A stretch of 21,937 nucleotides of DNA from Acidobacteriota bacterium (GTDB lineage: Bacteria; Acidobacteriota; Blastocatellia; Pyrinomonadales; Pyrinomonadaceae). The position numbers and the translations under genes are program-made. Where the stretch lies: positions 1 to 21,937 of the forward strand of contig JAEZJR010000171.1 in the NCBI GenBank assembly GCA_023415725.1. The letters run 5' to 3'. The notes under the pieces are model-generated. The model made no database searches, was not told the DNA's origin, and saw nothing but the letters and a program-made list of their open reading frames with translations. Of this stretch, positions 14,109-21,444 are shown piece by piece (position 1 is the first letter of the stretch; the number at the start of each line of letters is the position of its first letter).

Positions 14109-15272
14109 ATGACGAGTGCGAGCGTGAAACCAACAGAGGGAAGTGGATTTGTGCTGCCGAGGCGGCTGCGAGGGCTACAGCCGACGCTGATCAGGCAGTT
14201 TTTTGAGCGGGCGTTGCCTGGGAGCATCAATTTCGGGCTCGGGGAACCGGATCTCCCAACGCCGGAATTCCTGAAGGAAGAGGCAGCGAGGATATCAGTG
14301 GAGGAGCAGAACGGTTACACTTCGCACCCGGGGTTACCGGCGCTGCGGGAGTTGATCGCGGCGCAATATCCGCACCTCAATTTGCCGGTGACCGGCGTGG
14401 TCGTCACGTGCGGATCGCAGGAGGCGATGACCGACGCTTTTATGTGTTGCGTCGACGCCGGAGATGAGGTTCTGCTGCCAGATCCAAGTTTTCCCGCATA
14501 CGACGCGTGCACGCGAATAGCTGAGGGCGTTCCGGTCTATTATCGAATGCCAGCCGACAACGAATTCGCATTCGATATCGACGAGTTCCGATCGAAGATC
14601 ACACCTAAAACGAAAGCGGCCGTCGTTATCAGCCCGTCGAACCCGACCGGAAAGATTTTGACCGCGGACGATTTCAAGCAGATCGCCGAGGCACTTGAAG
14701 GCACCGGCATGTGGCTGCTGTCCGATGAGATCTACAGCGATCTGTATTTCGGAGAGCGGCCGCACTCGGCGTCAGAATTCTACGAGCGGACGATCGTGCT
14801 GAGCGGGCTTTCGAAATCACTCTCGATGACCGGCTGGCGTTTGGGTTGGGCCGCGTGCTCCGATCCCGAGATGATCAACGCGATCCAGGTGCTGCACGGC
14901 TTCACCACCGTGTGCACTTCCACCATCACGCAGAAGGCATCGCTTCTCGCCTGGACGCCTGAGGCCGAAGCGGCGAAGCAGCACGCCCGTGATGTTTATA
15001 AGAAACGCGGCGAGTATCTTGTTAAGCTTTTCAAAGACGAACTTGGGCTGAACGCGACTTCGCCGGAGGGAGCGTTTTACACGATGCTGGATGTTCGCCC
15101 GCTTGGGGATGATCTGGAGATAGCTGAGAAGTGTTTGCAGAATCGGGCGGTCACGGTGCCAGGAGTCGCGTTCGGGAACGAAGCTAAGGGCTTTTTGCGG
15201 ATCTCATTCTGCAATACGGAAGAGCGAATGGCCGAGGGCGTGCGTAGAATGAAGGACGCGATACGAGATTAG
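14109..15272 (+). CDS. Class I/II PLP aminotransferase, probable DapC role
   Basis: A 387-residue fold-type I aspartate-aminotransferase-like enzyme. Key residues: SNPTG at 177-181, SDEIYS with D206 and Y209, the Schiff-base lysine K236 in LSGLSKSLSMTGWRLGWA, R244, and the carboxylate-binding Arg in GFLRISFC near 357. In the succinylase route an aminotransferase must convert N-succinyl-2-amino-6-ketopimelate to N-succinyl-LL-DAP. Its position between dapD and asd makes it the natural candidate, but aspartate, alanine or aromatic aminotransferase activity cannot be excluded. It is four bases downstream of the CsbD-like gene. A long hairpin element separates it from asd. Confidence 0.85.
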   Translation: MTSASVKPTEGSGFVLPRRLRGLQPTLIRQFFERALPGSINFGLGEPDLPTPEFLKEEAARISVEEQNGYTSHPGLPALRELIAAQYPHLNLPVTGVVVTCGSQEAMTDAFMCCVDAGDEVLLPDPSFPAYDACTRIAEGVPVYYRMPADNEFAFDIDEFRSKITPKTKAAVVISPSNPTGKILTADDFKQIAEALEGTGMWLLSDEIYSDLYFGERPHSASEFYERTIVLSGLSKSLSMTGWRLGWAACSDPEMINAIQVLHGFTTVCTSTITQKASLLAWTPEAEAAKQHARDVYKKRGEYLVKLFKDELGLNATSPEGAFYTMLDVRPLGDDLEIAEKCLQNRAVTVPGVAFGNEAKGFLRISFCNTEERMAEGVRRMKDAIRD

Positions 15273-15287
15273 GGCTGCTCGGTTTTA

Positions 15288-15361
15288 AGTTCCACCTTTA
15301 GATGTCTTCGTGTTGCCCAGAGACGTTTCGCGGCAACGGCGGGCCACCTAAAGGTGGAACT
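15288..15361. repeat. Long imperfect palindrome / REP-like hairpin between dapC-like gene and asd
   Basis: AGTTCCACCTTTAG (15288-15301) and CTAAAGGTGGAACT (15348-15361) are perfect 14-base inverted repeats. Nested inside, GTTGCC (15312-15317) pairs with GGCAAC (15332-15337). The right arm is itself nearly palindromic (CCACCTAAAGGTGG). No T-run follows on either strand, so it is not a standard terminator. It occupies most of the 103-base gap inside an apparent operon. It may be a REP/MITE-like repeat or an RNA processing/stability element; only one copy is in this window. Confidence 0.6.
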
Positions 15362-15375
15362 CTAAACTTTCGATT

Positions 15376-16413
15376 ATGAAAAGGTATCGGGTAGGCATTC
15401 TTGGGGCGACGGGGACGGTGGGCCAGCGGTTCATTCAATTGCTGCAGGGCCATCCGCAGTTCGAGATCACTTGTCTCGCGGCGTCGGACCGGTCGGCGGG
15501 GAAGTCGTACGAAGAGGCCTGCGCCTGGAAGCTGAACGGAACGATACCCGAGAGCGTTCGCGGGATCGAGGTGCAGCCGATCGAGCCGCCGCTGGAGTGC
15601 GACATAGTATTTTCGAGCTTGCCGTCGAGCGTGGCGAGGGAGACCGAAGAGGCCTTCGCGAGGGCGGGTTATCCGGTGATCAGCAATTCGTCCAGCTACC
15701 GGATGGACGAGGACGTGCCGCTGCTCATCCCCGAGATCAACGCAGACCACCTCGGTCTGATCGAGGCACAGCGAACGAAGCGCGGATTTTCCAAGGGGTT
15801 TATCGTTACCAATCCGAATTGCGCCGTTACCGCTTTTGCCCCGCCGCTCGCAGCACTTAATAAGAATTTCGGCATCGAGTCGGCCGTCATCACGACGATG
15901 CAGGCGATCTCGGGGGCAGGCTACCCAGGCGTTTCGTCGATGGACATAACGGATAACGTCCTACCGTACATCGCCGGCGAAGAGCCGAAGGTGGAGACCG
16001 AGGCGCAGAAGATACTCGGGAAATTCCGCGATGGAGCGGTGGAGAAAGCAGACTTTACGGTTTCAGCACAGTGCTTTCGCGTGAACGTGCTGGATGGACA
16101 CACTGCCTCCGTCCGGGTCGATCTGCGGCAGACGGCGACGCTCGAAGACGTGATCGAAGCGATGATCGTGTTCCCGTCGTTAAAGCTTCATTCGTCGCCG
16201 GAAAGGTTCATTCAATTGACGGACGAACCGTCGCGGCCGCAGCCGCGGCTCGATCGCGACAATGGGAACGGGATGACGATAACGGTCGGACGTATCTTCC
16301 CGGATAACGTGTTCGATTACCGCTTCGTCGCTCTTAGCCACAACACGGTACGCGGCGCGGCCGGCTCGGCCATCCTCAACGCCGAATTGCTGATAGACCG
16401 CGGTATCATTTGA
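15376..16413 (+). CDS. asd: Aspartate-semialdehyde dehydrogenase, archaeal/fungal type
   Basis: NADP-dependent reduction of aspartyl-4-phosphate to aspartate-4-semialdehyde, the step joining LysC to DapA. It has 345 residues. GATGTVGQRF (10-19) binds the nucleotide, the catalytic Cys is C149 in TNPNCAVTA, and R235 and H242 in CFRVNVLDGHTAS bind substrate and act as base. The C-terminus HNTVRGAAGSAILNAELL is diagnostic. NPNCAV (rather than the GNCTV-type site of E. coli Asd) and the long EACAWKLNG N-terminal loop point to the archaeal/fungal ASADH branch. The ATG follows the hairpin element by 14 bases with little SD. The AI-2E-family gene starts four bases after the stop. Confidence 0.95.
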   Translation: MKRYRVGILGATGTVGQRFIQLLQGHPQFEITCLAASDRSAGKSYEEACAWKLNGTIPESVRGIEVQPIEPPLECDIVFSSLPSSVARETEEAFARAGYPVISNSSSYRMDEDVPLLIPEINADHLGLIEAQRTKRGFSKGFIVTNPNCAVTAFAPPLAALNKNFGIESAVITTMQAISGAGYPGVSSMDITDNVLPYIAGEEPKVETEAQKILGKFRDGAVEKADFTVSAQCFRVNVLDGHTASVRVDLRQTATLEDVIEAMIVFPSLKLHSSPERFIQLTDEPSRPQPRLDRDNGNGMTITVGRIFPDNVFDYRFVALSHNTVRGAAGSAILNAELLIDRGII

Positions 16414-16417
16414 TCTG

Positions 16418-17554
16418 ATGGCCTCAACCGAAAACACCGGCACGATCGTTCGCAAAGCCGCGGTGACGACCGCGGTCGTTTTGTTCGCACTCCTGCTGAT
16501 CGCGGCCCTTTATTACACCTTTGACGTGTTGATGCTTGTTTTCGCGGCCGCTCTGCTGGCGATATTCCTGCGGGGCCTGGCGGAGCTGCTGAGTTATTAC
16601 ATAAAGCTATCGGACGGATGGCTGGTGCTGATCGTTTCGCTGCTGCTGATAGCCCTCGTTGGCGGCTTCATTACCCTGCTGTCGCCCAGCATCGCTGAAC
16701 AGGCCACATTGCTCCGCGACAAGATCCCGGCGAGTTTCCAGAAGGTGACGGACTTTCTCAACCATTACGGTTGGGGCCGCACCTTGATAGAAAATTTGCC
16801 CACGTATGACGAGTTCGTGGCAAATTTGAACGCTTCGAACCTATTGTCGGGGGTCAGCGGTTTCTTCACGTCCACGATGGGCGTTCTGGGGAATATCGGC
16901 ATCGTTGTGCTGCTTGCTATATACCTCGCCAGCGAGCCGAAGATGTATCTTGACGGTTTCGTGCGGCTGTTCCCCCACGAACGCCGCGACCGGACGAAGG
17001 AGGTCATCAGCGGCGTTTACCAGACGCTGAGGTGGTGGCTGATCGGGAAGGCCGGGTCGATGCTGTTCATCGGCGTGCTGACGTGGATCGGGCTTTCGAT
17101 CCTCGGCGTTCCGCTGGCGTTGACGCTGGGCCTCATCGCGGGTTTGTTGTCGTTCATTCCGAACTTCGGACCGATACTTTCGGCCGTGCCGGCGATTCTG
17201 CTCGCATTCATCGACAGCCCCATAACGGCTTTGTACGTGCTGGGGCTATACATTTTCGTCCAGTTGATCGAGTCGAATATCGTGACGCCGTTCATAGAGC
17301 GTGAGACGGTGGAACTCCCTCCGGGGCTCACGATCGTGTTTCAGCTTGCACTCGGGGTGCTCGTCGGCGGGCTTGGATTGGTGCTTGCGACACCCTTGCT
17401 GGCCGGGATCGTCGTCGCAGTTCAAATGTTGTACATCGAGGACGTTCTGGGTGATCATCCTACAGCGAAAGCACTGGAAGACGTTGACGAAACCGAAGTG
17501 GCGACCGATTCGCTGGCCGAGAGTACCGAAAGATCCTCACTTATTTCTGATTGA
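16418..17554 (+). CDS. AI-2E family transporter (PerM-like permease)
   Basis: A 378-residue polytopic inner-membrane protein. Two to three hydrophobic helices lie in about 12-90 (VLFALLLIAALYYTFDVLML, WLVLIVSLLLIALVGGFITL). A soluble stretch spans 90-145, with further helices at about 150-175 and 205-345 (LSFIPNFGPILSAVPAILLA, the most conserved family segment). The tail is acidic and cytoplasmic. Family members include TqsA, which exports the AI-2 signal, and Na+/H+ antiporters, so the substrate here is unknown. It lies four bases after asd and four bases before purB, so it is co-transcribed with both. Confidence 0.9.
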   Translation: MASTENTGTIVRKAAVTTAVVLFALLLIAALYYTFDVLMLVFAAALLAIFLRGLAELLSYYIKLSDGWLVLIVSLLLIALVGGFITLLSPSIAEQATLLRDKIPASFQKVTDFLNHYGWGRTLIENLPTYDEFVANLNASNLLSGVSGFFTSTMGVLGNIGIVVLLAIYLASEPKMYLDGFVRLFPHERRDRTKEVISGVYQTLRWWLIGKAGSMLFIGVLTWIGLSILGVPLALTLGLIAGLLSFIPNFGPILSAVPAILLAFIDSPITALYVLGLYIFVQLIESNIVTPFIERETVELPPGLTIVFQLALGVLVGGLGLVLATPLLAGIVVAVQMLYIEDVLGDHPTAKALEDVDETEVATDSLAESTERSSLISD

Positions 17555-17557
17555 TAA

Positions 17558-18850
17558 ATGATCGCTAGATACACACTACCTGAAATGGCGGCCATCTGGT
17601 CGCTGGAGAACAAGTTCCAGAAATGGCTCGACGTCGAGATCGCCGTTTGTGAAGTGCACGCGGAGGACGGCACGATCCCCGCCGCAGCCGTTGAGGAGAT
17701 CAAGGCTAAGGCGGCGTTCACGGTCGAGCGCATCAACGAGATCGAGAAGACTACCGACCACGACGTGATCGCATTCACCACGAACCTTGCGGAGAACATC
17801 GGTGAGGCGGCCAGATTCGTTCATTACGGGCTCACGTCGAGCGACGTTGTGGACACGGCAAACGCACTGCTTTTGAAGGAAGCCTGTGACGTACTGCTGG
17901 CGAAGATCGACGCGATGCTGCCCGTGCTGAAGCGGAGGGCATACGAATTCAAGGACACGCCGCAGATGGGGCGTACGCATGGGATACATGCCGAGCCGAC
18001 ATCCTTCGGGCTTGTATGGGCGTTGTGGTATTCGGAGATGCAGCGGAACCGCGAGCGGCTCCAACGTGCGAAGGAAGCCGTCTCCGTCGGGAAGATCAGC
18101 GGAGCGGTCGGTGCGTTCGCCCACCTTGCACCGGACGTGGAGGAGCGGGTATGCCAGCGGTTGGGTATCAAGCCCGCGCCGGTTTCCACGCAAGTGATAC
18201 AACGTGACCGGTATGCCGAATATCTCTCGACGCTCGCGATCATCGCCTCGACGCTGGAGAAGATCGCCCTGCAGGTCAGGCACTGGCAGCGGACCGAGGT
18301 GAGGGAAGCCCAGGAGGCCTTCAAGAAGGGGCAGAAGGGGTCCTCGGCGATGCCGCACAAGCGCAACCCGATCCTGTCGGAGAGGATCTGCGGGATGGCG
18401 AGGACGGTTCGGGCGAACTCGATCGTCGGGTTCGAGAACATTGCTCTTTGGCACGAGCGGGACATTTCGCATTCGTCCGCCGAGCGGATCGTGCTGCCGG
18501 ATTCGTCAGCGACGCTGGATTATATGCTGGCGAAAACGACCTCGCTGCTCGATACACTGGTCGTCTTCCCTGAGAACATGCTTAAGAATATCAACCTGAT
18601 GCGGGGGTTGGTGTTCAGCGGCCAGTTGATGCTGGCCCTCACGCAGAAAGGGGTTTCGCGTGAGGACGCTTATGCTTACACGCAGCGGAACGCGATGAAG
18701 GTGTGGGACGAAGGCGGCGAGTACAGGGAGCTCGTAATGAACGACGCGGACATCACCTCTAGGCTTTCACCGGAAGAGATCGCCCGCGTCTTTAATCTGA
18801 AGCACTACCTACGGAACGTGGATAGGGTCTTCGAACGGGTGTTCGATTAA
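17558..18850 (+). CDS. purB: Adenylosuccinate lyase
   Basis: Catalyses two fumarate-releasing steps in purine synthesis: SAICAR to AICAR and adenylosuccinate to AMP. It has 430 residues, matching the Bacillus-type PurB (about 431). The family signature SSAMPHKRNPILSE lies near 260-273 with the catalytic Ser in its flexible loop. The general acid His is in QMGRTHGIHAEPTSFG near 141. TTDHDVIAF and HYGLTSSDVVDT in the N-terminal part are also classic. The N-terminus MIARYTLPEMAAIWSLENKF is complete. It closes the long plus-strand run and overlaps the convergent DUF4870-like gene by four bases at the 3' ends. Confidence 0.96.
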   Translation: MIARYTLPEMAAIWSLENKFQKWLDVEIAVCEVHAEDGTIPAAAVEEIKAKAAFTVERINEIEKTTDHDVIAFTTNLAENIGEAARFVHYGLTSSDVVDTANALLLKEACDVLLAKIDAMLPVLKRRAYEFKDTPQMGRTHGIHAEPTSFGLVWALWYSEMQRNRERLQRAKEAVSVGKISGAVGAFAHLAPDVEERVCQRLGIKPAPVSTQVIQRDRYAEYLSTLAIIASTLEKIALQVRHWQRTEVREAQEAFKKGQKGSSAMPHKRNPILSERICGMARTVRANSIVGFENIALWHERDISHSSAERIVLPDSSATLDYMLAKTTSLLDTLVVFPENMLKNINLMRGLVFSGQLMLALTQKGVSREDAYAYTQRNAMKVWDEGGEYRELVMNDADITSRLSPEEIARVFNLKHYLRNVDRVFERVFD

Positions 18851-19230
18851 ACCCATTTTTCGGCCATACCGCCGACGACCGGGAGTTTGAACATTTCGCC
18901 GCTGTAGGCTTTGTACGCTGCGAAGATCCATCCCCCGATTAGCCCCACAAACCAAACCAGGTAAATAATTGCCATAAGGAACCACATCAGAGCTCCTAAG
19001 GTGCCCGATATGTAACTGAGGATCACCGACAAAATAACACCGACGATCATGATGACAAAGACGGCGACCGTGAAACCAACGGACCATAGGACGGACTGCA
19101 GCGCATGGAACCGGACGAACTTGTTATCTTTTTCAATGAAGATGAGAATCAGGGCGAGGATGCCGATCGGATAACCGATGAGGGCAGTGATATTGGCGTC
19201 CATACCAATAGCTGACTTTTGATTTTGCAT
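18847..19230 (-). CDS. DUF4870/Tic20-like small membrane protein
   Basis: A 127-residue hydrophobic protein with about three to four membrane segments: ALIGYPIGILALILIFI near 16-32, a long pair around 45-78 (VGFTVAVFVIMIVGVILSVI), and LMWFLMAIIYLVWFVGLIGG near 83-102. The motif EKDNKFVRFHALQSVLW between the first two helices is the hallmark of the DUF4870 family, whose function is unknown. The C-terminus GEMFKLPVVGGMAEKWV is typical. AAGGAGA (19244-19250) lies about 14 bases before ATG 19230, a long spacing. It is divergent from purS across a palindrome-rich region. Confidence 0.88.
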   Translation of the reverse strand: MQNQKSAIGMDANITALIGYPIGILALILIFIEKDNKFVRFHALQSVLWSVGFTVAVFVIMIVGVILSVILSYISGTLGALMWFLMAIIYLVWFVGLIGGWIFAAYKAYSGEMFKLPVVGGMAEKWV

Positions 19231-19268
19231 CTGAGTTAAGTTTTCTCCTTAGGTTGATGAAATTGATC

Positions 19269-19349
19269 CGTACGAAACGTACGAAGGGCAGAACGAACTG
19301 CCGAAACTTACCATAAGACGTTGATTAAAACAACGTTTTGCGGTAAGTT
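19269..19349. promoter_or_regulatory. Cluster of three palindromes in the DUF4870/purS divergent region
   Basis: In order: CGTACG-AAA-CGTACG (19269-19283), GGCAG-AACGAA-CTGCC (19287-19302), and a long inverted repeat AACTTACC (19305-19312) with GGTAAGTT (19342-19349). The last continues after one mismatch as TAAGACGTTG (19314-19323) with CAACGTTTTG (19331-19340), including two G-T pairs. TACAAT (19351-19356) is a good -10 for purS directly after the last arm, so the long palindrome would cover the -35 as an operator. If transcription starts earlier it would be a leader hairpin. Confidence 0.45.
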
Positions 19350-19373
19350 CTACAATTTCTTTTGGAGCAATAA

Positions 19374-19619
19374 ATGAAGGCTAAAGTATACGTAACGTTA
19401 AAGCCTAGCGTGCTGGACCCGCAGGGGAAGGCGATCCACCATTCGGTCGAGCAGCTCGGTTACCAGCAGATCACCGATATCCGCCAGGGCAAATACTTCG
19501 AAATAGCGCTGGAAGATTCGGTGAACGAGACGGAAGCCCGCCAGGCGGCCGAGAAGATCGCCGGCGATGTTCTGGCGAACCCGGTCATCGAGGACTACCG
19601 GGTCGAGATAGTTAATTAG
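19374..19619 (+). CDS. purS: Phosphoribosylformylglycinamidine synthase subunit PurS
   Basis: Small subunit of the three-part FGAM synthase (PurS, PurQ, PurL), which converts FGAR to FGAM with glutamine. At 81 residues it has normal length. The sequence MKAKVYVTLKPSVLDPQGKA and GYQQITDIRQGKYFEI follow the family pattern; PurS forms a dimer bridging PurL and PurQ. GGAG (19364-19367) lies six bases before the ATG. purQ starts 60 bases downstream with a hairpin between. PurL is not in this window. Confidence 0.95.
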   Translation: MKAKVYVTLKPSVLDPQGKAIHHSVEQLGYQQITDIRQGKYFEIALEDSVNETEARQAAEKIAGDVLANPVIEDYRVEIVN

Positions 19620-19625
19620 CCAAAC

Positions 19626-19643
19626 GCGGGCCTTCTGGCCCGC
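19626..19643 (+). other. Hairpin in the purS-purQ gap
   Basis: GCGGGCC (19626-19632) and GGCCCGC (19637-19643) pair around a TTCT loop, followed by ATCTAATTTATT rather than a clean T-run. It could be a weak terminator/attenuator reducing purQ relative to purS, or a processing or stability site. Confidence 0.5.
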
Positions 19644-19679
19644 ATCTAATTTATTCGGTTAAAGCCGGAACTTATCATC

Positions 19680-20381
19680 ATGAAATTTGGAGTCATAGTA
19701 TTTCCGGGTTCGAATTGCGACCACGACGCCTATCACGTCATTTCGAAGCACGTTGGGCAGCCGGTTGATTTCATTTGGCATAAAGAGACGGACCTTTCGG
19801 GCTACGACGCGGTTATCGTGCCGGGCGGTTTTTCGTATGGCGATTATCTTCGTGCGGGCGCACTTGCTCGGTTCTCGCCCGTGATGAAGGCGGTGAAGGA
19901 TTTCGCGGCGGAAGGAAAGTTCGTTTTCGGGATCTGCAACGGATTTCAGATCCTTTGCGAGGCGGGGCTTCTGCCCGGGGCATTGATCCGCAACGAAGGC
20001 CTGCATTTCGTGTGCAAGCACATCCACGTACGCACGGAGAATCAGTATACTCCCTACACGAATGAGCTCGAATACGGATCGGTGCTGTCGTTGCCGGTCG
20101 CGCACGCAGAAGGGAATTACACCTGCGACGACGCTACGTTCCAATCACTTGAGGAAAACAACCAGATCGTTTTCCGTTACTGCGACGAGAACGGCGAGAT
20201 CACGCAGGAGGCGAACCCGAACGGGGCACGGTCCAATATCGCCGGTATCTGCAATTTGGATCGGAACGTGCTTGGGATGATGCCTCATCCGGAAAGGGCT
20301 TGCGAGGAGCTTCTGGGCTCGAACGACGGGCGAAACATCTTCCGCTCGCTGACGAACGCGATCGCAGCGGTAAGTAACTGA
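19680..20381 (+). CDS. purQ: Phosphoribosylformylglycinamidine synthase subunit PurQ (glutaminase)
   Basis: Class I glutamine amidotransferase that supplies ammonia to PurL. It has 233 residues, usual for stand-alone PurQ. The nucleophile is C86 in FGICNGFQIL, with H203 and E205 completing the triad in MMPHPERACEE. The N-terminus MKFGVIVFPGSNCDHDAYH and VPGGFSYGDYLRAGA (48-62) are diagnostic. The SD is weak, so coupling to purS is likely. A strong terminator follows. Confidence 0.96.
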   Translation: MKFGVIVFPGSNCDHDAYHVISKHVGQPVDFIWHKETDLSGYDAVIVPGGFSYGDYLRAGALARFSPVMKAVKDFAAEGKFVFGICNGFQILCEAGLLPGALIRNEGLHFVCKHIHVRTENQYTPYTNELEYGSVLSLPVAHAEGNYTCDDATFQSLEENNQIVFRYCDENGEITQEANPNGARSNIAGICNLDRNVLGMMPHPERACEELLGSNDGRNIFRSLTNAIAAVSN

Positions 20382-20400
20382 AATAGGTACATCGATACGA

Positions 20401-20435
20401 AATAAGGGGAGTCCATCCGGGCTCCCCTTATTTTT
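20401..20435 (+). terminator. Intrinsic terminator after purQ, partly bidirectional
   Basis: AATAAGGGGAG (20401-20411) pairs with CTCCCCTTATT (20422-20432) over a 10-base loop, and TTTTT runs 20431-20435. On the minus strand the stem is followed by TTATTTCG, so it may also end transcripts of the convergent DUF4097-like gene. Confidence 0.85.
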
Positions 20436-20453
20436 CTTTGGTCGAGTTGATCA

Positions 20454-21347
20454 TTATTCGTTTCGCAGTGATCCGATCCTTATGCCGCCGTTGGTCGTTA
20501 CGACGCGGATGTCTGCCCCGCCGCCGTTCATCGAAGCGCGAACACGCTTAGAACGAGGCCAGTTGTCCGTTCTTCCGAGGTTATTCTCCTCTTCAACGGT
20601 CAAAGCAGCGACGTCGCTCTTGAATCCTCCGTTGGTCGTGCCAGTTTCAAAATTCGCCGCGTAAGTTTCCGGGACAGTGAGATTTACACCGCCATTGGTC
20701 GTGATCACCTCAAGCCCGCTGCCTCTCCATGCGCTGCCCGTAAGCGCAACGTTCACGCCGCCGTTGGTGGTGCGGCCTTTGACCGAGCCGGCGAGGTCCG
20801 CGACGTTGACGCCGCCGTTAGTTGTCTCGAATTCAATGTTGCCCTCTACCGTCTTGATCGAAATACCGCCGTTGTGTGCTTTCAGGCTGAGGTTGGTGTT
20901 TCTGGGAACGAGCACTTCGAATGAAACCGACCAATTTTCATCGATGGCGCTGTCAGGCTTGATTGTGCCGCCGGCGGTGTCGATCCGGACGCCGGCCACG
21001 AGGGCTTTTGCCGCCTCTTCGGAGTTTGCCCAGCCGCTTACGCACGCACGAACGAGCACATCGGAACGGTTCTCGCCCTTGACGCTGATTCCGCCGTTGC
21101 GGCCGCTGTCGACGTTAATGGTTCCCGAAGCCGCGACGGTCACCTCACGAGCCTCTTTGAACGAGACCTTGTCGCCGTTGCTCCAATCGTCGCGGGAGCA
21201 AAAAGCCCTTTCTTTGTATTGTTTTGCGTAGGATTTGTCTTTTTCCTTGATTCTCTCCTGCCCGATTGCAGGGATGCCGGAAAGGATATAGCCGACTGCC
21301 AGGAATGCGAAAAATGAAAAAATGCGAAGCGCGGGGCTCGTCCTCAT
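20454..21347 (-). CDS. Secreted DUF4097-like putative adhesin with NGG repeats
   Basis: A 297-residue protein from ATG 21347, which has GGAGG (within 21356-21361) eight bases upstream; an in-frame start at 21410 lacks this. The hydrophobic N-terminus (ALRIFSFFAFLAVGYILSG) is a signal peptide or anchor. The mature part carries repeated strand-turn units built on NGG: RNGGISV, HNGGISI, TTNGGVNV twice, TTNGGVNL, TTNGGFKS, MNGGGAD and TTNGGIRI. This is the pattern of DUF4097/DUF2807-type putative adhesins, predicted to form a right-handed beta-helix. Two Cys (FCSRDD, RACVSG) sit before the repeats. The function of the family is unclear. It ends 72 bases from purQ, with a terminator between. Confidence 0.85.
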   Translation of the reverse strand: MRTSPALRIFSFFAFLAVGYILSGIPAIGQERIKEKDKSYAKQYKERAFCSRDDWSNGDKVSFKEAREVTVAASGTINVDSGRNGGISVKGENRSDVLVRACVSGWANSEEAAKALVAGVRIDTAGGTIKPDSAIDENWSVSFEVLVPRNTNLSLKAHNGGISIKTVEGNIEFETTNGGVNVADLAGSVKGRTTNGGVNVALTGSAWRGSGLEVITTNGGVNLTVPETYAANFETGTTNGGFKSDVAALTVEEENNLGRTDNWPRSKRVRASMNGGGADIRVVTTNGGIRIGSLRNE

Positions 21348-21352
21348 ATGAT

Positions 21353-21424
21353 CAATCCTCCGAAATGATGTTTTAGTCGAATAAACGATATTCGAAAATG
21401 TAAACACCACACTCCGGAGGATTG
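21353..21424. other. Inverted repeat that could hide the SD of the DUF4097-like gene
   Basis: CAATCCTCCG (21353-21362) and CGGAGGATTG (21415-21424) are a perfect 10-base inverted repeat 52 bases apart. On the minus-strand transcript the first-transcribed arm is complementary to the GGAGGATTG that contains the SD of the gene starting at 21347. Transcripts beginning upstream of 21424, such as read-through from the gene at 21813, could form it. Confidence 0.4.
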
Positions 21425-21444
21425 TGACAAGAAATTATTCTATT

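Noticed and set aside
15288..15361. Intrinsic terminator between the aminotransferase and asd
   Set aside because: The stem is strong, but neither strand has a T-run after it, and the arms are separated by 46 bases. Listed as a repeat/hairpin element instead.
17576..18472. 298-codon minus-strand open frame
   Set aside because: Entirely antisense to purB. It is an Arg/Leu/Pro-rich shadow of its codon bias.
20677..21231. CRISPR-like or tandem DNA repeat suggested by recurring CCGCCGTTGGTCGT-type words
   Set aside because: The recurrence is the codon-level image of the TTNGG protein repeats in the minus-strand DUF4097-like gene. Spacing is irregular and in frame.
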